Translations under genes and position numbers: made by a program | Notes under the pieces: generated by a model | The model's database searches: none | What the model was told of the DNA's origin: nothing | The model's input: the letters and a program-made list of their open reading frames with translations, nothing else | NCBI RefSeq assembly: GCF_007990755.1 | Contig: NZ_BJXA01000026.1 | Span: 38,725-102,724, forward strand | Length of the DNA stretch: 64,000 nt | From: Nocardia ninae NBRC 108245 | GTDB lineage: Bacteria > Actinomycetota > Actinomycetes > Mycobacteriales > Mycobacteriaceae | Reading direction: 5' to 3' | In this document: one piece after another, positions 37,015 through 45,776 of the stretch | Layout: each line of letters starts with the position of its first letter | Position numbering within the stretch: position 1 is the stretch's first letter

Positions 37015-37161
37015 TCAACGCTCCTTGTTCTGGCTTGTGTTGCGTGTTTGCATCGCGTGCGGCTTCGCACGGTCGGCAGGTTTCTCGCTGTGCACCCAGC
37101 CGTCGGGCAGCCGGATGCCGCACTCTTCGTGCCGCGCGATCGACGGCGCGGGCATTCTCAT
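37015..37161 (-). CDS. 48-residue coupled open frame between glxR and gcl
   Basis: ATG at 37161 overlaps the glxR stop (ATGA). The frame reads [20 protein letters not shown]..., is hydrophilic, and stops two bases before the gcl ATG; its last codons contain the gcl ribosome site. It has no recognised domain. It may be a small protein, or act only to carry ribosomes from glxR to gcl. The overlap geometry is the same as in the rest of the operon. Confidence 0.45.
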   Translation of the reverse strand: MRMPAPSIARHEECGIRLPDGWVHSEKPADRAKPHAMQTRNTSQNKER

Positions 37162-38033
37162 GCCTCGCCTCGACCCGACAGCGCCTCGGCGACCAGCAGC
37201 AGGCCGGAGTGGTCCAGCGAGCCGTAGCCCATGGCGCGGCCCGCCGCGATCAGCTGCGCGGTGAGCGCGCCCATCGGGATCGACACCTCGGCCTCGCGGG
37301 CGGCCTGCAGGATGATGCCCATGTCCTTGTGGTGCAGGTCGATCCGGAAGCCGGGCACGAAGTTGCGGGCCAGCATGGTTTCGCGCTTGAGCTCGAGAAT
37401 CTTGCTGCCCGCCAGACCGCCGGCCAGCACGTCGAGCCCCTTGGCCGCGTCGGCTCCCAGGTTCTCCATCAGCAGGATCGCCTCGGCGACCAGGGCGTAC
37501 GTGCCGCCGACGACGAGCTGGTTGGCCGCCTTCACGCATTGCCCCGCACCGCTGCCGCCGACCAGCGCGAAGGTCTTACCGACCGCCTCGAAAATCGGGG
37601 TGGCAGCCGCGAAGTCGGCCTCGGAGCCGCCGACCATGATCGACAGTGCCGCGTTGATCGCCCCGTTCTCCCCGCCGCTGACCGGTGCGTCCAGCACCCG
37701 CAGACCGTTCTTCTTGCCCTGCTCGGCCGTCCATTTGGCGGTCTTCGGGGTGATGGTGGAGAAGTCGATATAGAGCGAGCCTGGGACGGAGTGCTCGACG
37801 ATCTCGGGGAAGACCTGCTCGATATGCTCGTCCTGCGGCAGCATCGTGATGATGATGTTCTTGTCGCGGACGGCCTCGGCGACGCTGGCCGCGGCGGAAC
37901 CGCCCGCTTCCTTGAGCTTTTCGAGGCCCTTGGGGCCGATGTCGTAGCCGGTTACGTCGTGCCCGGCCTTGACGAGGTGGCCCGCCATCGGGCTACCCAT
38001 GATCCCCAAGCCGATAAAACCGATACTGCTCAT
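37158..38033 (-). CDS. glxR: 2-hydroxy-3-oxopropionate (tartronate semialdehyde) reductase
   Basis: A 291-residue beta-hydroxyacid dehydrogenase (tartronate semialdehyde + NAD(P)H to D-glycerate). N-terminal Rossmann [22 protein letters not shown], substrate motif [22 protein letters not shown], and the catalytic lysine region [14 protein letters not shown]. It lies between hyi and gcl, linked on both sides by tiny open frames with ATGA overlaps. It acts directly after Gcl. Confidence 0.95.
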   Translation of the reverse strand: MSSIGFIGLGIMGSPMAGHLVKAGHDVTGYDIGPKGLEKLKEAGGSAAASVAEAVRDKNIIITMLPQDEHIEQVFPEIVEHSVPGSLYIDFSTITPKTAKWTAEQGKKNGLRVLDAPVSGGENGAINAALSIMVGGSEADFAAATPIFEAVGKTFALVGGSGAGQCVKAANQLVVGGTYALVAEAILLMENLGADAAKGLDVLAGGLAGSKILELKRETMLARNFVPGFRIDLHHKDMGIILQAAREAEVSIPMGALTAQLIAAGRAMGYGSLDHSGLLLVAEALSGRGEA

Positions 38034-38110
38034 GCCTGCGCCTCGCTTCGCTCGGCTCCGGCATTCCCAAGGGGCGCTGTGTCGATGATTCGTTCGCTGC
38101 GCTCACTCAT
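38030..38110 (-). CDS. 26-residue bridging mini-ORF between hyi and glxR
   Basis: ATG at 38110 overlaps the hyi stop (ATGA) and its own TGA overlaps the glxR ATG (ATGA), so the 73-bp spacer is completely filled by one small frame. The peptide, MSERSERIIDT...[10 protein letters not shown], is built from SER-S-E repeats encoded by GAGCG(C/A)AGCGA-like DNA. This looks like an interspersed intergenic element rather than a folded protein. Its effect is probably translational relay. Confidence 0.4.
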   Translation of the reverse strand: MSERSERIIDTAPLGNAGAERSEAQA

Positions 38111-38910
38111 GCCTGCATCCACTTCCAATCAAGCTCGGGGTCTTTGTATTCGAGGCCGATCCAGCCGTCATAACCTGCGGCGGCCAGGGTTTGGAACAGC
38201 GTGCCGAAGTCGAGTTCACCGGTCCCCGGGCGGCCGCGACCCGGGTCGTCGGCGATCTGCACGTGGCCGATGTGCTGCGCGTAGGTCTTGATCACCTGGA
38301 TCAGGTTTTCGTCCATGCGAGCCAGGTGGTACAGATCGCACAGGAAGCGCACGTTCGGCTCGCCGGTCTGCTCGATCACGCGCACGGCATGCTCGGCGCT
38401 GACGATCGGATAGTGCGGCGACTCATGCGCATTCAGCGCCTCGACCAGTACGGCGGCACCGATCCGAGCGGCAGCGCGCGCGGCCAGCCGCAAGTTCTCC
38501 AGGGCGAGTTCGTCCTGCTTCGCTGGGTCCTCGCCCGCGATGCGGTTGCCGTAGAGGGCATTCAACGCCCGGCAGCCGGTGCGCTCGGCGATCCCGACGG
38601 CTACCTCGATATTGTCACGGAACCGGTTGATCTCACCGGGGACGGAGACAAGACCACGACCCACCGGAATAAGGTCGATGAAATTCAACCCGACCAACTG
38701 CACACCGGCGTCCTCGATCGCGCGCACGAACGCGTCGATCTCTTTGTCCCCCGGCGTGGGATCTTCTCCGAAGGGCCACCAGAATTCGACCGCGTCGAAA
38801 CCGGCCGCCTTGGCTGCGGCCGGACGCTCCAGCAGCGGTAGCTCGGTGAAAAGAATAGAGCAATTGACGTCGAATCTCGGGAGACCGGACTCCCCTGCGT
38901 AATGCTTCAT
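38107..38910 (-). CDS. hyi: hydroxypyruvate isomerase
   Basis: A 267-residue TIM-barrel isomerase of the xylose-isomerase-like family (hydroxypyruvate to tartronate semialdehyde). FDVNCSILFTELPLLERPAAAKAAGFDAVEFWWPF is the Hyi/OtnI N-terminus. Catalytic metal ligands lie in VLVEALNAHESPHYPIVS, FLCDLYHLARMDENL, HVQIADDPGRGRPGTGELDF and WIGLEYKDP. It overlaps the 126-residue gene upstream by four bases. Its place beside gcl and glxR is classic. Confidence 0.93.
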   Translation of the reverse strand: MKHYAGESGLPRFDVNCSILFTELPLLERPAAAKAAGFDAVEFWWPFGEDPTPGDKEIDAFVRAIEDAGVQLVGLNFIDLIPVGRGLVSVPGEINRFRDNIEVAVGIAERTGCRALNALYGNRIAGEDPAKQDELALENLRLAARAAARIGAAVLVEALNAHESPHYPIVSAEHAVRVIEQTGEPNVRFLCDLYHLARMDENLIQVIKTYAQHIGHVQIADDPGRGRPGTGELDFGTLFQTLAAAGYDGWIGLEYKDPELDWKWMQA

Positions 38911-39287
38911 TCAGCTCCTTCTCGATATTTCTTCCAGCTGCCGATGCGGGTGATGTCGATCAGCTCCGGGTACGACGTCGGCGGCCTGCGCAACACCATC
39001 GACAGCACCGACCTGCCGTCGTCCAGTTCGATCGCACCGAGCTCCAGCTCCGGCGGTTCCGCAGGTAGCAGGCTTTCGCGCAGGACGTCGAGCGGCACGT
39101 CGAACAGCTCGCCGGTGATCGAGTAGCCGCCGTCCGGCGACGGGTCGAGGCCGGGAAAACGGTCGCCGACCGAGAAGAATCGGTAGCGTGGCGCGGTTTT
39201 CGCCTCACCGGCGAACGGCGCGCCGTTCAACAGGTGGTTGAGCGGCCCTCCGCGCATGGCGGAACCGTTCAGGAAAATCAACGGCAT
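38907..39287 (-). CDS. stand-alone allophanate hydrolase C-terminal-domain-like protein
   Basis: A 126-residue protein similar in pattern to the C-terminal domain of allophanate hydrolase (AtzF-C), related to gamma-glutamylcyclotransferase-like folds: FLNGSAMRGGPLNHLLNGAPF, APRYRFFSVGDRFPGLDPS, GGYSITGELFDVPLDVLRESLLP, ending TRIGSWKKYREGAE. No amidase domain accompanies it. It heads the gcl branch (AAGGA before the ATG) and overlaps hyi by four bases. In AtzF this domain acts on a carboxyurea-type intermediate. Here it might handle a ureido compound such as ureidoglycolate, which the cluster otherwise cannot cleave (inference). Confidence 0.7.
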   Translation of the reverse strand: MPLIFLNGSAMRGGPLNHLLNGAPFAGEAKTAPRYRFFSVGDRFPGLDPSPDGGYSITGELFDVPLDVLRESLLPAEPPELELGAIELDDGRSVLSMVLRRPPTSYPELIDITRIGSWKKYREGAE

Positions 39288-39416
39288 TATCGGGTCCTTT
39301 TGTATCGAATTTCATCAAGTATGCGTGGATTACGCACTGTTCGGATAGATGAGATCAACCCAAAGCTGATCGAGCATTCCGAAGTCGATTTCGTATGATG
39401 CTCCAGCCGAATACCT

Positions 39417-40484
39417 TCACCGGGTCGGCACGAGGTCCCGATGGATGGCTCCGTCGGTGGTATTGAGTGGCCGAGCCGAGCCGCCGCGCCGGACCGCCAC
39501 GATCTCCGCGGCGATGGCGACAGCGGTCTCCTCGGCCGTGCGCCCGCCCAGGTCGAGCCCGATCGGCGAATGCAGCACCGCCAGTTCGGCTTCCGAGAGT
39601 CCGGCGGCACGCAGACTGGCCATCCGCTCCTCATGGGTGCGCCTCGAACCCATCGCACCGACGTAGGCCACTGGCAGCCGTAATGCCTTCTCCAGCAACG
39701 GGATGTCGAACTTCGCATCATGCGTCAGCACACACAGCACGGTTCGTGAGTCGACCGCGGTGCGCGCGAGGTACCGGTCGGGCCACTCCACGACGACCTC
39801 ATGGGCGTCCGGGAATCGAGCCTGCGTGGCGAACACGGGGCGGGCATCACACACGGTGACGTGGTAGCCGAGAAACCGGCCCATTCGCGTCACCGCTGCC
39901 GCGAAATCTATTGCGCCGAAGACGATCATGCGCGGTGGCGGTACATACGATTCCACGAAGACCGTCAATTCCCGTTCGCCGCAACCGATGACGCGCACGC
40001 CAGTAGCTCCGATGTCGAGCGTTGCCCGCGCTTCGGCCACCACCACCGGATCGAACTTCGCCCCGATCGTCCACCACGGCCCCAAAGCCATTGCCGCCCC
40101 GGTGTTCAGGTCGCGGACCAGCGCCACCGGCTCGGCGGACCGCAGCAACGCCTCGATCGTGTCATGCTCGGCGGGTGTGACGGTCTGCACGAAAACCTCG
40201 ATCTTGCCCCCGCAGGTCAGTCCGACGGCGAACGCGTCGTCGTCGCTGTACCCGAAGGTTTCCCGCACCGGCTGCCCGGTGCGCAGTGCCTCGCGGCAGA
40301 GCTCGTACACCGCGCCTTCGACGCAGCCACCGGAAATGCTGCCGATGACAACACCTTCGGCGTCCACCGCCAGGGCGGCGCCCGGCGGCCGCGGCGCGCT
40401 GCCGCTGACGCCGATCACGGTGGCGACGGCGTAGGTCTTACCCGCCGTATGCCAGGGCAGGAGCTCTGCCGCGAGGTCACGCAT
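39417..40484 (-). CDS. XdhC/CoxI-family xanthine dehydrogenase maturation factor
   Basis: A 355-residue XdhC-type chaperone that protects and sulfurates the molybdenum cofactor before insertion into xanthine dehydrogenase. N-terminal domain: VATVIGVSGSAPRPPGAALAV and IGSISGGCVEGAVYE. The C-terminal Rossmann-like domain reads MIVFGAIDFAAAVTRMGRFLGYHVTVCDARPVFA and VAYVGAMGSRRTHEERM. It lies 13 bases after the purine permease gene. The cognate xanthine dehydrogenase genes are upstream in the same cluster. Confidence 0.92.
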   Translation of the reverse strand: MRDLAAELLPWHTAGKTYAVATVIGVSGSAPRPPGAALAVDAEGVVIGSISGGCVEGAVYELCREALRTGQPVRETFGYSDDDAFAVGLTCGGKIEVFVQTVTPAEHDTIEALLRSAEPVALVRDLNTGAAMALGPWWTIGAKFDPVVVAEARATLDIGATGVRVIGCGERELTVFVESYVPPPRMIVFGAIDFAAAVTRMGRFLGYHVTVCDARPVFATQARFPDAHEVVVEWPDRYLARTAVDSRTVLCVLTHDAKFDIPLLEKALRLPVAYVGAMGSRRTHEERMASLRAAGLSEAELAVLHSPIGLDLGGRTAEETAVAIAAEIVAVRRGGSARPLNTTDGAIHRDLVPTR

Positions 40485-40497
40485 TGTTTCCGCCGTC

Positions 40498-41940
40498 CTA
40501 TCCGCCGAGCATCAGTTCGATGGCCGCGATGCCGAAGTACCCGGCGAAGACCACCGCGACCACCCAGATCAGCCAGTGGATCTCGCTGAACTTGCCGCGC
40601 GCCGCCTTGATCACCACGTAGGCGATGACGCCCGCGCCGACACCATTGGTGATCGAGTAGGTGAACGGCATCAGCACGATGGTCAGGAAGGCCGGAACGG
40701 CGACTTCCAGGTCGGCCCAGTCGATCTTGCGAGCCTGGGTCATCATCAGCGCACCGACCAGCACCAGCGCCGGCGCGGCGGCCTGGATCGGCACCACGGC
40801 CGCGAGCGGGGTGAACAGCACTGCGAGACAGAACAATCCACCGGTCATCACACTGGCCAGCCCGGTACGTGCGCCCTCACCGACACCCGTGGCGGACTCG
40901 ACGTACACGGTGTTACCCGCGCCGCCGCTCACGCCCCCGATGACCTGCCCGATACCGTCGACGGTCAGCACCTTGCCGAGGCCAGGCATGGTGCCGCGCT
41001 CGTCGAGCAGACCCGCCTCGTCACAGACTCCGAACACGGTGCCCATGGCGTCGAAGAACCCGGTGAGCACCAGCGTGAACAGCACAACGCCGGCGACCAA
41101 CCCACCCGCCCTGGCGAATCCGCCGAGCAGATCGATATCGAGCACCAACCCGAAGTCCGGCGCGGCGAAGAAGCCCTTCGGCGTCTCCGGCACCACCGGA
41201 CCCCACGTCTTCGGATCAACCTTCGCCAGCGAGTTGACCACGATGGCGAGCACCGTGGCGACGGCGATGCTGATCAGGATGGCACCGGGCACCTTGCGGA
41301 TGAACAGTGCCAGCATGAGCAGCAATCCAACGGCGAAAATCACTACCGGCCACCCGGAAAGGTGCCCGCCGGCGCCGAGCGTGACCGGCGGCCCGGTCTG
41401 CGCACCGTGGCCGACCACGCCCGCCGAGACCAGGCCGATCATCGCGATGAACATGCCGATGCCGACGCCGATCGCGTTCTTCAGCGAGAGCGGAATGGCA
41501 TTGATGATCATCGTGCGCAGGCCGGTCGCGGCCAGGATCACGATGACCACGCCCATCAGCACCACCAGGCCCATGGTCTGCGGCCACGTCATGTGCGGGG
41601 CCGCTTGGAAGGCGACCACCGGGACGACGCCGAGGCCGGCTGCCAGGGCGAGTGGTACGTTGCCGACGAGGCCCATCAGAATGGTGCTGAGCCCGGCCGA
41701 AAACGCGGTAGCAGTGGTGAGTTGAGCGATACTCAGCGTGTTGCCGTCGATATCCTTGACCCCGCCGATGATCAGCGGGACGAGCAGGATGACGTAGGCC
41801 ATCGCCACGAAAGTGGTGATGCCGCCGCGGATTTCGCGGGAGACGGTGGTCTTGCGTTCGCTCAGCCGAAAGAATCGGTCGAGCGGGGATCTTCCGGTGA
41901 CCGGCTCCGGGACGGAGGAGTGGGTCTGGACTTGGGTCAT
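40498..41940 (-). CDS. NCS2 family purine permease (AzgA-like)
   Basis: A 480-residue membrane permease from ATG 41940, preceded by GAGGAGGG. N-terminal RFFRLSERKTTVSREIRGGITTFVAMAYVILLVPLII is typical of the AzgA/GhxP (adenine, guanine, hypoxanthine) branch. GLMVVM-like and FFDAMGTVFGVCDEAGLLDERG are further signatures, with about 13 transmembrane segments. It imports purine bases for the cluster. It may form a sub-operon with XdhC, since a 156-bp gap with a hairpin separates it from pucD. Confidence 0.92.
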   Translation of the reverse strand: MTQVQTHSSVPEPVTGRSPLDRFFRLSERKTTVSREIRGGITTFVAMAYVILLVPLIIGGVKDIDGNTLSIAQLTTATAFSAGLSTILMGLVGNVPLALAAGLGVVPVVAFQAAPHMTWPQTMGLVVLMGVVIVILAATGLRTMIINAIPLSLKNAIGVGIGMFIAMIGLVSAGVVGHGAQTGPPVTLGAGGHLSGWPVVIFAVGLLLMLALFIRKVPGAILISIAVATVLAIVVNSLAKVDPKTWGPVVPETPKGFFAAPDFGLVLDIDLLGGFARAGGLVAGVVLFTLVLTGFFDAMGTVFGVCDEAGLLDERGTMPGLGKVLTVDGIGQVIGGVSGGAGNTVYVESATGVGEGARTGLASVMTGGLFCLAVLFTPLAAVVPIQAAAPALVLVGALMMTQARKIDWADLEVAVPAFLTIVLMPFTYSITNGVGAGVIAYVVIKAARGKFSEIHWLIWVVAVVFAGYFGIAAIELMLGG

Positions 41941-42028
41941 TGGCGTGCCCTCCTCGGGGCATAGCCGACCTACGAACCGGCCGTCATGGCCGGATCGCGT
42001 GGTTCGGTTCTGCTGTTGTGGGGTCTGT

Positions 42029-42087
42029 GTTGCGTTGTCACGCAGGCGATGTCGCGATAGACACGATGCCCGCGTGACGGACACAAC
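42029..42087. terminator. long imperfect hairpin between pucD and the permease
   Basis: GTTG...GTCACGC (42029-42043) faces GCGTGAC...CAAC (42072-42087), with GGC/GCC pairs inside the loop. It starts ten bases beyond the pucD stop. It could be a terminator or attenuator separating the xanthine dehydrogenase genes from the permease/XdhC pair. I see no match to a known purine riboswitch core. Confidence 0.4.
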
Positions 42088-42096
42088 CCCTGTTGA

Positions 42097-44430
42097 TCAA
42101 CTGCTCCGGATGATGTCTTCCGGACGCACCGGCACTCGGTTGATGTGCACGGTTCCTCCCGCGGAACGGCATGCGTCCCGAATGGCCGCGACGACCGCGG
42201 GAGTCGAGGAGAGCGTGGGTGGCTCTCCGGCGCCGCGCAGCCCGTATGGGGCGTGCGGGTCGGCGTTTTCGAGAATCTCCAGCCGCTGTGGCGGCATATC
42301 GAGAATCGTGGGGATCAGGTAGTCGGTGAAGGACGGGTTGAGCACCTTTCCGTCGCGGACCTGAATTTCCTCCATGACCGCGAGGCCGAGGCCCTGGGCG
42401 GAGCCGCCGTGGATCTGGCCCTCCAGCGACAAGCGGTTCATGATCTTGCCGACATCTTGGACGGCGTCCAGCGCAACGACTTTGACCAGACCCAGTTCGG
42501 TGTCGACATCCACCACGGCCCGGTGCACGCACAGGGCGAGCTGGGTATGGCTGTCGCCCTGGCCCGTCACGGGATCCATGCCGGTGGTCGGCTTGTGATG
42601 GAACTCCCTTGTCTCCTCGATGATTTCGTCACCGAGCAGATCCACGAGCGCGGCATACACCTCGCCGGTGTGCGAGACCACCTTGCCGCCGACCAGCCGA
42701 AGTCCGCGGGCCGCGCCGAAACGTCCTTGGGCCAAGGCGAGTACGCGCATCCGCACCGCCTCGCACGCGGCCTTCACCGCACCGCCGGTCATATACGTCT
42801 GCCGGGAGGCCGACGAGGACCCCGAGCTGCCGACCTGGTTGTCGGCCGGATGGATGGTGACCTTCTCGACACCGAGTTCGGTGCGCGCGATCTGCGCTTC
42901 GACGGTGACCAGCCCCTGGCCGACCTCGGCCGCGGCGGTGTGTACCAGCGCGACCGGTTCGCCGCCGATGACTTCGAGCCGGACTCGCGCCGTGGAGTAG
43001 TCGTCGAAACCCTCGGAGAAGCAGATGTTCTTGATGCCGACGCCGTAGCCGACGCCGCGCACGACGCCCTCGCCATGGGTGGTCTGCGAGGCGCCACCGG
43101 GCAGGTTCCGGATGTCGGCGACATCCAGCGGCGCGGGCAGCGGCATATCGCGCGCCTGCCCGAGCATCTCGGCCATCGGCATCGGCGCGTGCACCACTTG
43201 CCCGGTCGCGATCTTGGAGCCCTGGCTCACAGCGTTGATCTGCCGCACGTGCACCGGGTCCAGCCCGACCGCCTCGGCGATCTTGTCCATCATCGACTCG
43301 TGCGCGAAACACGCCTGCACCGCACCGAATCCGCGCATCGCGCCGCACGGTGGGTTGTTCGTGTAGACGCCGTACGCATCGATCTCGAGGTTCGGGATCT
43401 CGTAGGGCCCCACCGCGAGCGAGGCCGCGTTGCCGGTGACGTTGAGCGTGGCAGAGGTGTAAGCCCCGCCGTCCAGCACGATCCGGACCTTGGCGAACAC
43501 GATCTTCCCGGCCCGGGTGACGCCGTACTCGTAGCGCATCTGCGCCGGGTGCCGGTGCACGTGCCCGAAGAAGGACTCCTCGCGGTTGTACATCATCTTG
43601 ACCGGCTTGCCGGTGTAGAGCGCCAGCATGCCCGCGTGGATCTGCATGGACAGGTCCTCGCGGCCGCCGAACGCGCCGCCGACGCCGGCCAGCGTCATCC
43701 GCATCTTGTCCTCGGGCAGGTCCAGACAGGGGCCGATCTGCGTGAGGTCCCAGTGCATCCACTGCGTGGCGACGTAGAAGTCGAGCCCGCCGTCCTCGGC
43801 GGGCACCACCAGTCCGGACTCCGGACCGAGGAACGCCTGGTCCTGGATGCCGACCTCGTAGTCCTCGGCGATCACCACCTCGGCCAGCGCCCGGCCGACC
43901 TCCATGTCGCCGACGCGCACCGGCTGGTACCGGGTGATGCCGCCACGCTCCTGCACCTTGTGCCGCTCCGGGTCGGCGACCACGGCGAGCGGATCGGTGA
44001 TCGGCTCCAGCACCTCCCACTCGATCACGATGGCTTCCATTGCGCGCCGGGCGATCTCGGGATGATCGGCGGCAACCAGCGCGATCGGCTCACCGTGGTG
44101 GCGGACCTCGTCGATGGCGAGCACCGGCTGGTCCCAAGTGTGGTCGAGCCCGTACATCTTGCGGCCGGGTACGTCCTCGTGCGTCAGCACCGCATGCACG
44201 CCGGGCAGTTTCAGCGCGGGGCCGATATCGAGGCGCAGGATGCGGGCGCGCGGATGCGGGCTGCGCAGGGTCGCGCCCCACAGCATGCCGTCGATCCACA
44301 GATCCGAGGAGTAGGCGAACTCGCCCTTCACCTTCAGGGTGCCGTCGGGCCGCAGCGGGCTCTCGCCGACGCCACCCTTGCCGGGTGCGGCGACCTCACC
44401 GGGGAAACGGGTGGTTCGAACCGAGGTCAT
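42097..44430 (-). CDS. pucD: xanthine dehydrogenase molybdenum-binding subunit
   Basis: A 777-residue large subunit from ATG 44430 (AGGAGGA upstream). It binds the Mo-pterin cofactor and oxidises hypoxanthine/xanthine to urate. Recognisable regions: VGESPLRPDGTLKVKGEFAYSSDL, RSPHPRARILRLDIG, GGAFGGREDLS, NNPPCGAMRGFGAVQACFAHE, VGYGVGIKNICFSEGFDDYS, TAAAEVGQGLVTVEAQI and GAGEPPTLSSTPAVVAAIRDA with the catalytic glutamate. It overlaps guaD by four bases. Partners pucE (2Fe-2S) and pucC (FAD) are upstream. Confidence 0.93.
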   Translation of the reverse strand: MTSVRTTRFPGEVAAPGKGGVGESPLRPDGTLKVKGEFAYSSDLWIDGMLWGATLRSPHPRARILRLDIGPALKLPGVHAVLTHEDVPGRKMYGLDHTWDQPVLAIDEVRHHGEPIALVAADHPEIARRAMEAIVIEWEVLEPITDPLAVVADPERHKVQERGGITRYQPVRVGDMEVGRALAEVVIAEDYEVGIQDQAFLGPESGLVVPAEDGGLDFYVATQWMHWDLTQIGPCLDLPEDKMRMTLAGVGGAFGGREDLSMQIHAGMLALYTGKPVKMMYNREESFFGHVHRHPAQMRYEYGVTRAGKIVFAKVRIVLDGGAYTSATLNVTGNAASLAVGPYEIPNLEIDAYGVYTNNPPCGAMRGFGAVQACFAHESMMDKIAEAVGLDPVHVRQINAVSQGSKIATGQVVHAPMPMAEMLGQARDMPLPAPLDVADIRNLPGGASQTTHGEGVVRGVGYGVGIKNICFSEGFDDYSTARVRLEVIGGEPVALVHTAAAEVGQGLVTVEAQIARTELGVEKVTIHPADNQVGSSGSSSASRQTYMTGGAVKAACEAVRMRVLALAQGRFGAARGLRLVGGKVVSHTGEVYAALVDLLGDEIIEETREFHHKPTTGMDPVTGQGDSHTQLALCVHRAVVDVDTELGLVKVVALDAVQDVGKIMNRLSLEGQIHGGSAQGLGLAVMEEIQVRDGKVLNPSFTDYLIPTILDMPPQRLEILENADPHAPYGLRGAGEPPTLSSTPAVVAAIRDACRSAGGTVHINRVPVRPEDIIRSS

Positions 44431-45776
44431 CGAGATTCCTCCTGTAGCAGGCGATTCCGCGCGGCCGCGCCGGCCCGGCCGACCGCGTCGTGCGAGACGG
44501 TGCGCAGCTCGTCGTTCTCCACGACGGTGCGACCACCGACCAGCAGCCGGGCCAGCGGCGGCGTCGGCCCGAAGACCAACGTGCACACCGGATCCTGGAG
44601 CGCGGCACGGAAACCGTCGACCCGCCACATGGCGATGTCGGCGAGCTTGCCCGGTTCCAGGCTGCCGATCTCCAACTGGCGGCCCAGGTTCCGGGCGCCG
44701 CCCAGGGTGCCGACCTCCAGGGCCTGGCGCGCGGTCAACGCGGTCGGGCCGTGCACCGCACGCTGGAACAGCATGGTCTGGCGCAGTTCACCGGCCAGCG
44801 AGGTCAATTCGCTGGAGGCCGCGCCGTCCACCCCGAGGCCGACCGGGGCACCCGCCGCCAGCAGGTCGGTGATCCGGGCGATGCCCGCGCCGAGCCGGGC
44901 GTTGGAGCTCGGGCAATGCGCCATGCCCGTGCCGGTCTCGGCGAAGCGGCGAATGTCGGCGTCGTGCAGGTGCACGGCATGCGCGAACCAGACGTCGTCG
45001 CCGAGCCAGCCGAGCTTCTCCATGTATTCGACCGGCGTGCAACCCATCTGCTCGCGGCAGTGCTCTTCCTCGTCGAGCGTCTCGGCGAGATGGGTGTGCA
45101 GGCGGACACCTTTGCTGCGCGCCAGCGACGCGGCGTCGGTCATCAGCCCCTCGCTCACCGAGAACGGCGAGCACGGCGCCACCGCGACGCGCAGCATCGA
45201 GTCGAACGACGGATCATGGTATTTATCAATGATTTCCGCGGTGTTCAGCAGGATCGTGTCGCGATCCTCGACGACCTCGTCCGGCGGCAGCCCGCCGTCG
45301 GACTGCCCGCGGTCCATCGAGCCGCGGCACGGGTGGAACCGGATGCCGAGCTCGCGCGCGGCCCGTACCTCGGCGTCGAACAGATCACCGCGCCCCTGCG
45401 GGAACACGTAGTGGTGATCGCTGCTGGTGGTGCAGCCGGTCAGCGCCATCCAGCCCAAACCGGCCGAGGCCGCGCCGTAGACGACGTCGGCGTCCATCCG
45501 CGCCCAGGTCCGGTACAGGCCGGTCAGCCACTCGAACAAGGTCGAGTCCTGGAACATGCCCTGGGTCGCCCACTGGTACAGATGGTGGTGGGTGTTGACC
45601 AGACCGGGGGTGACCAGACAGCCCGTGCCGTCGATGCGTTGCGCGTCCGGCACGATGGGCGCCGGTCCCGCGCCGAGTGATTCGATCCTGCCGTCGGCGA
45701 TCACCAGGTAACCGGCGGGGATCTCCGGCCCGACGACCGGTGCGATGTACGCGTTTTCGATAACCGTCTTGCTCAT
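44427..45776 (-). CDS. guanine / 8-oxoguanine deaminase
   Basis: A 449-residue amidohydrolase of the Atz/Trz family. Metal site PGLVNTHHHLYQWATQG, then LFEWLTGLYRTWARMD, VRLHTHLAETLDEEEHC (metal His and catalytic Glu), FAHAVHLHDAD and GLGVDGAASSELT (metal Asp). The LYQW and LFEWL patterns match the bacterial 8-oxoguanine/guanine deaminase branch (guanine to xanthine + NH3). The GuaD family from E. coli is alternative but less similar in pattern. It lies between the iron-sulfur and molybdenum subunits with ATGA overlaps on both sides. Confidence 0.88.
   Translation of the reverse strand: MSKTVIENAYIAPVVGPEIPAGYLVIADGRIESLGAGPAPIVPDAQRIDGTGCLVTPGLVNTHHHLYQWATQGMFQDSTLFEWLTGLYRTWARMDADVVYGAASAGLGWMALTGCTTSSDHHYVFPQGRGDLFDAEVRAARELGIRFHPCRGSMDRGQSDGGLPPDEVVEDRDTILLNTAEIIDKYHDPSFDSMLRVAVAPCSPFSVSEGLMTDAASLARSKGVRLHTHLAETLDEEEHCREQMGCTPVEYMEKLGWLGDDVWFAHAVHLHDADIRRFAETGTGMAHCPSSNARLGAGIARITDLLAAGAPVGLGVDGAASSELTSLAGELRQTMLFQRAVHGPTALTARQALEVGTLGGARNLGRQLEIGSLEPGKLADIAMWRVDGFRAALQDPVCTLVFGPTPPLARLLVGGRTVVENDELRTVSHDAVGRAGAAARNRLLQEESR

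Noticed and set aside
42029-42087. Possible purine riboswitch before the NCS2 permease
   Set aside because: A hairpin is present, but I cannot find the conserved junction cores of known purine riboswitches, so terminator/attenuator is the safer reading.
42145-45411. A plus-strand open frame of more than 1000 codons across the xanthine dehydrogenase genes
   Set aside because: It is antisense to pucD and the deaminase, which have clear motifs on the minus strand. Long antisense frames are expected in very GC-rich genes.
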